A DNA stretch of 64,000 nt from Vandiemenella viatica. Lineage: Eukaryota > Arthropoda > Insecta > Orthoptera > Morabidae. A model generated the notes under the pieces. That model was not told where the DNA came from, ran no database searches, and saw nothing but the letters and a program-made list of their open reading frames with translations. Within the stretch, counting starts at the first letter, position 1, and every line of letters begins with the position of its first letter. Of the stretch, positions 60,498-64,000 are shown in pieces. Where the stretch lies: NCBI GenBank assembly GCA_031002005.1, contig JARYHS010009186.1, forward strand, positions 182,988,437 to 183,052,436. Reading direction: 5' to 3'. The translations under genes were made by a program, and so were the position numbers.

Positions 60498-62085
60498 CTA
60501 GCTGACCCGGCAATGATTCACTATTGCTGGACTTGAGTAGGCACATAGATTAAATGAAAAAATATTTACATATAAATTTTAAACTGCTGTTTTATTCATT
60601 TTCAGTTGGGAGGGTGAGAGGGGATGCGCTTTGGAAAACATATGCAGGCAGTATTTTTCTGTTTGTTTCAAAGTATAAGTGTGCAAAGTCTCATTGAAAT
60701 CTGATGAAATGTGTGGTTTTGTCTAAATTATGAAGAGGAGGGGTGAGTTTTTTTTTTTTTTTTTTTTTTTTTTGACAGGAACCATTTTCGACATTCCCTC
60801 GACAATTCACTATAGCTTCGCCGTAATCGGAAGAACGGTTTGCGGGTTTGTTTAAATTATGGGGTGTTATGGGGAAGAGGGGGTAATTAAGGTGGTGGAA
60901 AGAGAGGATAGGGATTGGGTTTTTGTGAAATTAATGTGTACAGTATTTCTCTCTCTTTTTTAAAGTATAAGTGTACAAATTCTTATCTAAATTGGATAAT
61001 AAAAAATGTGGTTTGCCTAAATTATGGGGTAAAAACGTAATGGGGTTGGAAAGGGGGAGAGGGGATGAATATTTGGAAACCATACGTAGGCAGTATTTTT
61101 CTGTTTGTTTTAAAGTATAAGTGTACAAATTCTTATCTAAATCGGATAAAAAATGTGGTTTGCCTAAATTATGGGGTAAAAACGTAATGGGGTTGGAAAG
61201 GGGGAGAGGGGATGAATATTTGGAAACCATACGTAGGCAGTATTTTTCTGTTTGTTTTAAAGTATAAGTGTACAAATTCTTATCTAAATCGGATAAAAAA
61301 TGTGGTTTGCCTAAATTATGGGGTAAAAACGTAATGGGGTTGGAAAATGGGGAGAGGGGATGAATATTCGGAAACCATACATAGGCAGTATTTTTCTGTT
61401 TGTTTTAAAGTATAAGTGTACAAATTCTTATCTAAATTGGATAAAAAATGTGGTTTGCCTAAATTATGGGATAAAAACGTAATGGTGGTGGAAAGGGGTA
61501 GAGGGGATGAATATTCGGAAACCATATGTTGGCAGTACTTTTCTGTTTGTTTTAAAGTATAAGTGTACAAATTCTTATCTAAATCGGATAAAAAATGTGG
61601 TTTTCCTAAATTATGGGGTAAAAACACAATGGGGGGTGGAAAGGGGGAGAGGGGATGAATATTCGGAAACCATATGTTGCCAGTATTTTTCTGTTTGTTT
61701 TAAAGTATAAGTGTACAAATTCCTATCTAAATCGGATAAAAAATGTGGTATTGCCTAAATTATGGAGTGAAAAAAATAACGGGGGTGGAAAGGGGGCGAG
61801 GGGATTAATATTCGGAAACCGTATTTAGGCAGTATTTTTATGTTTGTTTTAAAGTATAAGTGCACAAATTCCTATCTAAATCGGATAAAAAAATGTGGTT
61901 TTGCCTAAATTATGGGGTGTTATGGGGAATAGGGGTGACTTTTTGGAAATTTTTTTCACAGGAACCTTCGCAGGCGCACACTCGAAAACTCTCCAAAGTT
62001 TCATTGCAATCTGATAAATGGTATAGGAATGCATAGAAGACGAACAAACCCACAAACCCACAAACATTGATTTTTATATATAAGA
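60498..62085 (-). mobile_element. Non-autonomous Helitron, copy 3, with internal minisatellite
   Basis: On the minus strand it begins A|TCTTATATATAAAAATC (at 62085), followed by GTTTGTGGGTTTGTGGG, and ends TTGCCGGGTCAGCTAG|T (at 60498). These fit Helitron termini and A/T target-site insertion. It is 1.59 kb, larger than the two copies near 47 and 50 kb, because a subterminal unit has been tandemly amplified (60965-61930). No Rep/helicase sequence is present. Confidence 0.85.
60965..61930. repeat. Minisatellite, ~148-bp unit, about 6.5 copies
   Basis: The marker GTATAAGTG recurs at 60965, 61115, 61262, 61410, 61557, 61705 and 61854, giving spacings of 147-150. Each unit holds AAATCGGATAAAAAATGTGG, TTGCCTAAATTATGGGGT, a G-rich GGAAAGGGGGAGAGGGGATG and AGGCAGTATTTTTCTGTTTG. 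A diverged earlier unit begins at 60673. The unit matches the 5' subterminal block of the other Helitrons (CAGTATTTTTCTCC...AAGTGTGCAAAG). Open frames across it only reflect the near multiple-of-three period. Confidence 0.93.
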
Positions 62086-63647
62086 TGTGGCGCGGATTTA
62101 CCTGGTACCGGTTGTGTGTTATCACAGCCATCTGTCTGATCTTCTGGACTAGCGCATGGGTCTGACTGATGAAATTTCGAGATTTTGACACCTACTGAAA
62201 GGATAAATTTGTTTCTCATAGTCTTGAGATATTCGCGTGAAAATTTGTACAATCATTCGTTCGCGTTAATGATTTTTACGATAAATAGAATAATTCTCGA
62301 ATTTTAGCATGGTCTTGTTTCTGATTCATAAAAGAAAGTAAAACTTTCAGCTAACAGATGTGTTGAGACATCTTTTGTCTTTTGGAAAACATGACTTCCC
62401 AGTTGGCTGAAGGGTTTAAAGCTACACGACTTGTGAGGTCCCACTTCATCAGACATTGAAGTAATAATTATAAGACTTCGTTTTCATGCAATATATGAAT
62501 GTATTTTTTTTTTTTTTAAATACAAGGCCGTAAAGTTTAGAAGTATGTGTAAACAGGGGTAAATTTAGGTTTTCATTATATGTTTTGTTGTGTCGAAGTT
62601 GGTAGGCTGTAATTGTGTTGTATTGTTTTAGCCAAGGAGAAGCATATGGATATATGAGATTTATGTATGTATCAACGAGAAGTGTAAATATTTATTTTGA
62701 TTAAGATGTGTTAATAAATAGTAGATGATTTTATAGAGAAGAGTATATAATTAAATTTAATCTGCGAGGTGATAGCAAAAAAAAAGTGTGAGACGATATC
62801 CTGGGGCCACACATATCGCCCCGAACGTGCTATCAATCATAGATCAGATTGCAAAAGAACCTTGAATGATTGGTAAGGCCAACCAGGATTTCTTTAATTA
62901 TCTACTTAAAAGAGGATACCTCGCAGACTGAACAAGCATACTGTGTACCGTTCCGAAAATGCTGAACCACACTGGTTCAGAGATCTGAAGGAACTGTTAA
63001 CTTACCCGTTCGAGGCACCTGAACCACTACAGTTCCCTAAAATGTACACTGTCTGCCTCAAAGTCGGCGCAAACAAACACCGAAGTGGCGGCATCAGTTA
63101 CCCCGACACACTGAAGGCTCGTGTGCGCCGGCTGTGTGAATTTTGCATGCTTGCCCTGTGACAAAGCTGCCGAGTGTGGTCCTTTTGGAGATGTTATTTG
63201 TGAGAACCAGAATACCTTGGATCGCCAAGAGGCAGAAATCTCTGGAAACTTTGTTAAGTAAATACATTTTTTACAGCAGAACTAAAACCAATATCTTCTA
63301 CAGCTATCAAAATATTGATTTACAAAATTGAAAAACTTTTCTGATATAATAATGTTAAGTCGAATGTCGAGTATAATTATTAACTTGGTTATGGGTGATA
63401 AATAAGAACCAGAACTATATCACACTGATTTGATGACAAAATAACAGCAAGCTACCTTCCAAAATAGTTCTGTAACAGAGTAAACCGTTTAAGGCCTTAG
63501 CTTGGATGGTTTAGTGGAATTTTACTTAAATACTCTATAGAATCCGATAGCGGAGATTCTGAGCAAACAGCCGACCTTCCCCAAAGGATGCTTTCTCTGA
63601 GGTTTGTAGAATCTTAAGATGAACAACCTCGGCACATTACAACGACT
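62086..63647. other. 1.6 kb without recognised gene
   Basis: AT-rich with a GC-richer part at 62930-63190 (72-codon frame without domain). Confidence 0.4.
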
Positions 63648-63854
63648 GGCCGGCCTAGATAGCGTAAGGGCTAGAGTGCTAGCTCAGCGTACCGAAGGTC
63701 GCCGGTTCGAGTCCGGCCGAGGGCATGGGTGTTTAGTGTTGTGTCTGTGAATGTCTTGTCCGTGTTGTAGTGTCCTTGTGTCAATACTTGATAGCAATAA
63801 ATCACATTGAGCTGGCTGTATGGCCCAGTAGCCGAATGCCATTAAAAAAAAAAA
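63648..63854 (+). mobile_element. tRNA-derived SINE, family B, full length
   Basis: Head GCCGGCCTAGATAGCGTAAG (A-box region), GTCGCCGGTTCGAGTCCGG (B box), body GGGCATGGGTGTTTAGTGTT, CTGGCTGTATGGCCCAGTAG, CCGAATGCCATT, then an 11-base A tail. Defines the family with the copy at 6358. Confidence 0.9.
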
Positions 63855-64000
63855 TTACAATGACTGAATCACTTCTAATTAGATACGTGATATTTCATCA
63901 TATTTTTCTGCGTTTCTATGTAACTGTTATTTTTCATTCTATATACGATACAGACTGATTCTTAATCGTAGAATTTTAATTAATAATAAAGCAGAAACAT

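Noticed and set aside
60931..61627. Repetitive open frames of 103-114 codons on the minus strand with a repeating KNLYTYTLKQTEKYC motif
   Set aside because: They lie wholly inside the Helitron minisatellite; the repeat period near a multiple of three keeps the frame open. No codon or domain support.
63648..63730. Functional tRNA gene
   Set aside because: A and B boxes are good, but the segment runs directly into a SINE body shared with 6358 and ends in poly-A, so it is a SINE head.
1..64000. CRISPR arrays, bacterial operons or phage genes
   Set aside because: No such structure; SINEs, LINEs, Helitrons and a spliced exon show eukaryotic nuclear DNA. The only regular array is the Helitron minisatellite, which has no spacers.

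Overview
The window reads as non-coding nuclear DNA of an insect with a large, repeat-rich genome. It is AT-rich, has no long open coding genes, and is full of tRNA-derived SINEs, non-LTR retrotransposon 3' ends, Tc1/mariner, hAT and Helitron remnants and inverted-repeat elements. The mix of repeats and the long empty stretches suggest a polyneopteran (cockroach, termite or stick-insect type), but that placement is inference; no single gene fixes the species.

Only one host protein-coding exon could be recognised: a 132-base, phase 1-1 exon at 27598-27729 (+). It encodes a piece of a cadherin repeat and has a clear acceptor and donor. With no other recognisable exon in 64 kb, the window is probably intronic to a large cadherin-superfamily gene, with about 27 kb before and 36 kb after this exon in view. 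Two GC-rich, CpG-rich stretches (9021-9400 and 56540-57260) are the best candidates for promoters or non-coding exons.

Layout. 0-4 kb: a 299-bp hAT MITE with a perfect 8-bp target duplication, a broken LINE reverse-transcriptase end, and SINEs. 6-13.4 kb: SINEs, a terminal-inverted-repeat element split by a SINE, and a Tc1-like remnant. 14-16.3 kb: diverged repeats of an unknown family. 19.4-24.7 kb: a Tc1-like transposase fragment, two adjacent foldback hairpins, a tandem duplication and a dead mariner. 25.5-30.7 kb: two more large inverted repeats, the cadherin exon, and an RTE/CR1-like LINE fragment. 33-38 kb: a solo LTR with ATATAT duplications and a run of SINEs. 41-44 kb: two hAT-type elements. 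46.9-51.1 kb: two related non-autonomous Helitrons in opposite orientation, each carrying a tRNA-SINE-like segment. 56 kb: one SINE inserted inside another, with a 12-bp target duplication, next to the CpG-rich block. 60.5-62.1 kb: a third Helitron whose interior has expanded into a ~148-bp minisatellite.

There is no gene network to describe. The biological content is transposon structure: nested insertions, self-amplification within a Helitron, and several foldback elements that share a hammerhead-ribozyme-like core (CTGANGA ... GAAA). That last point is the most unusual signal and remains unproven.
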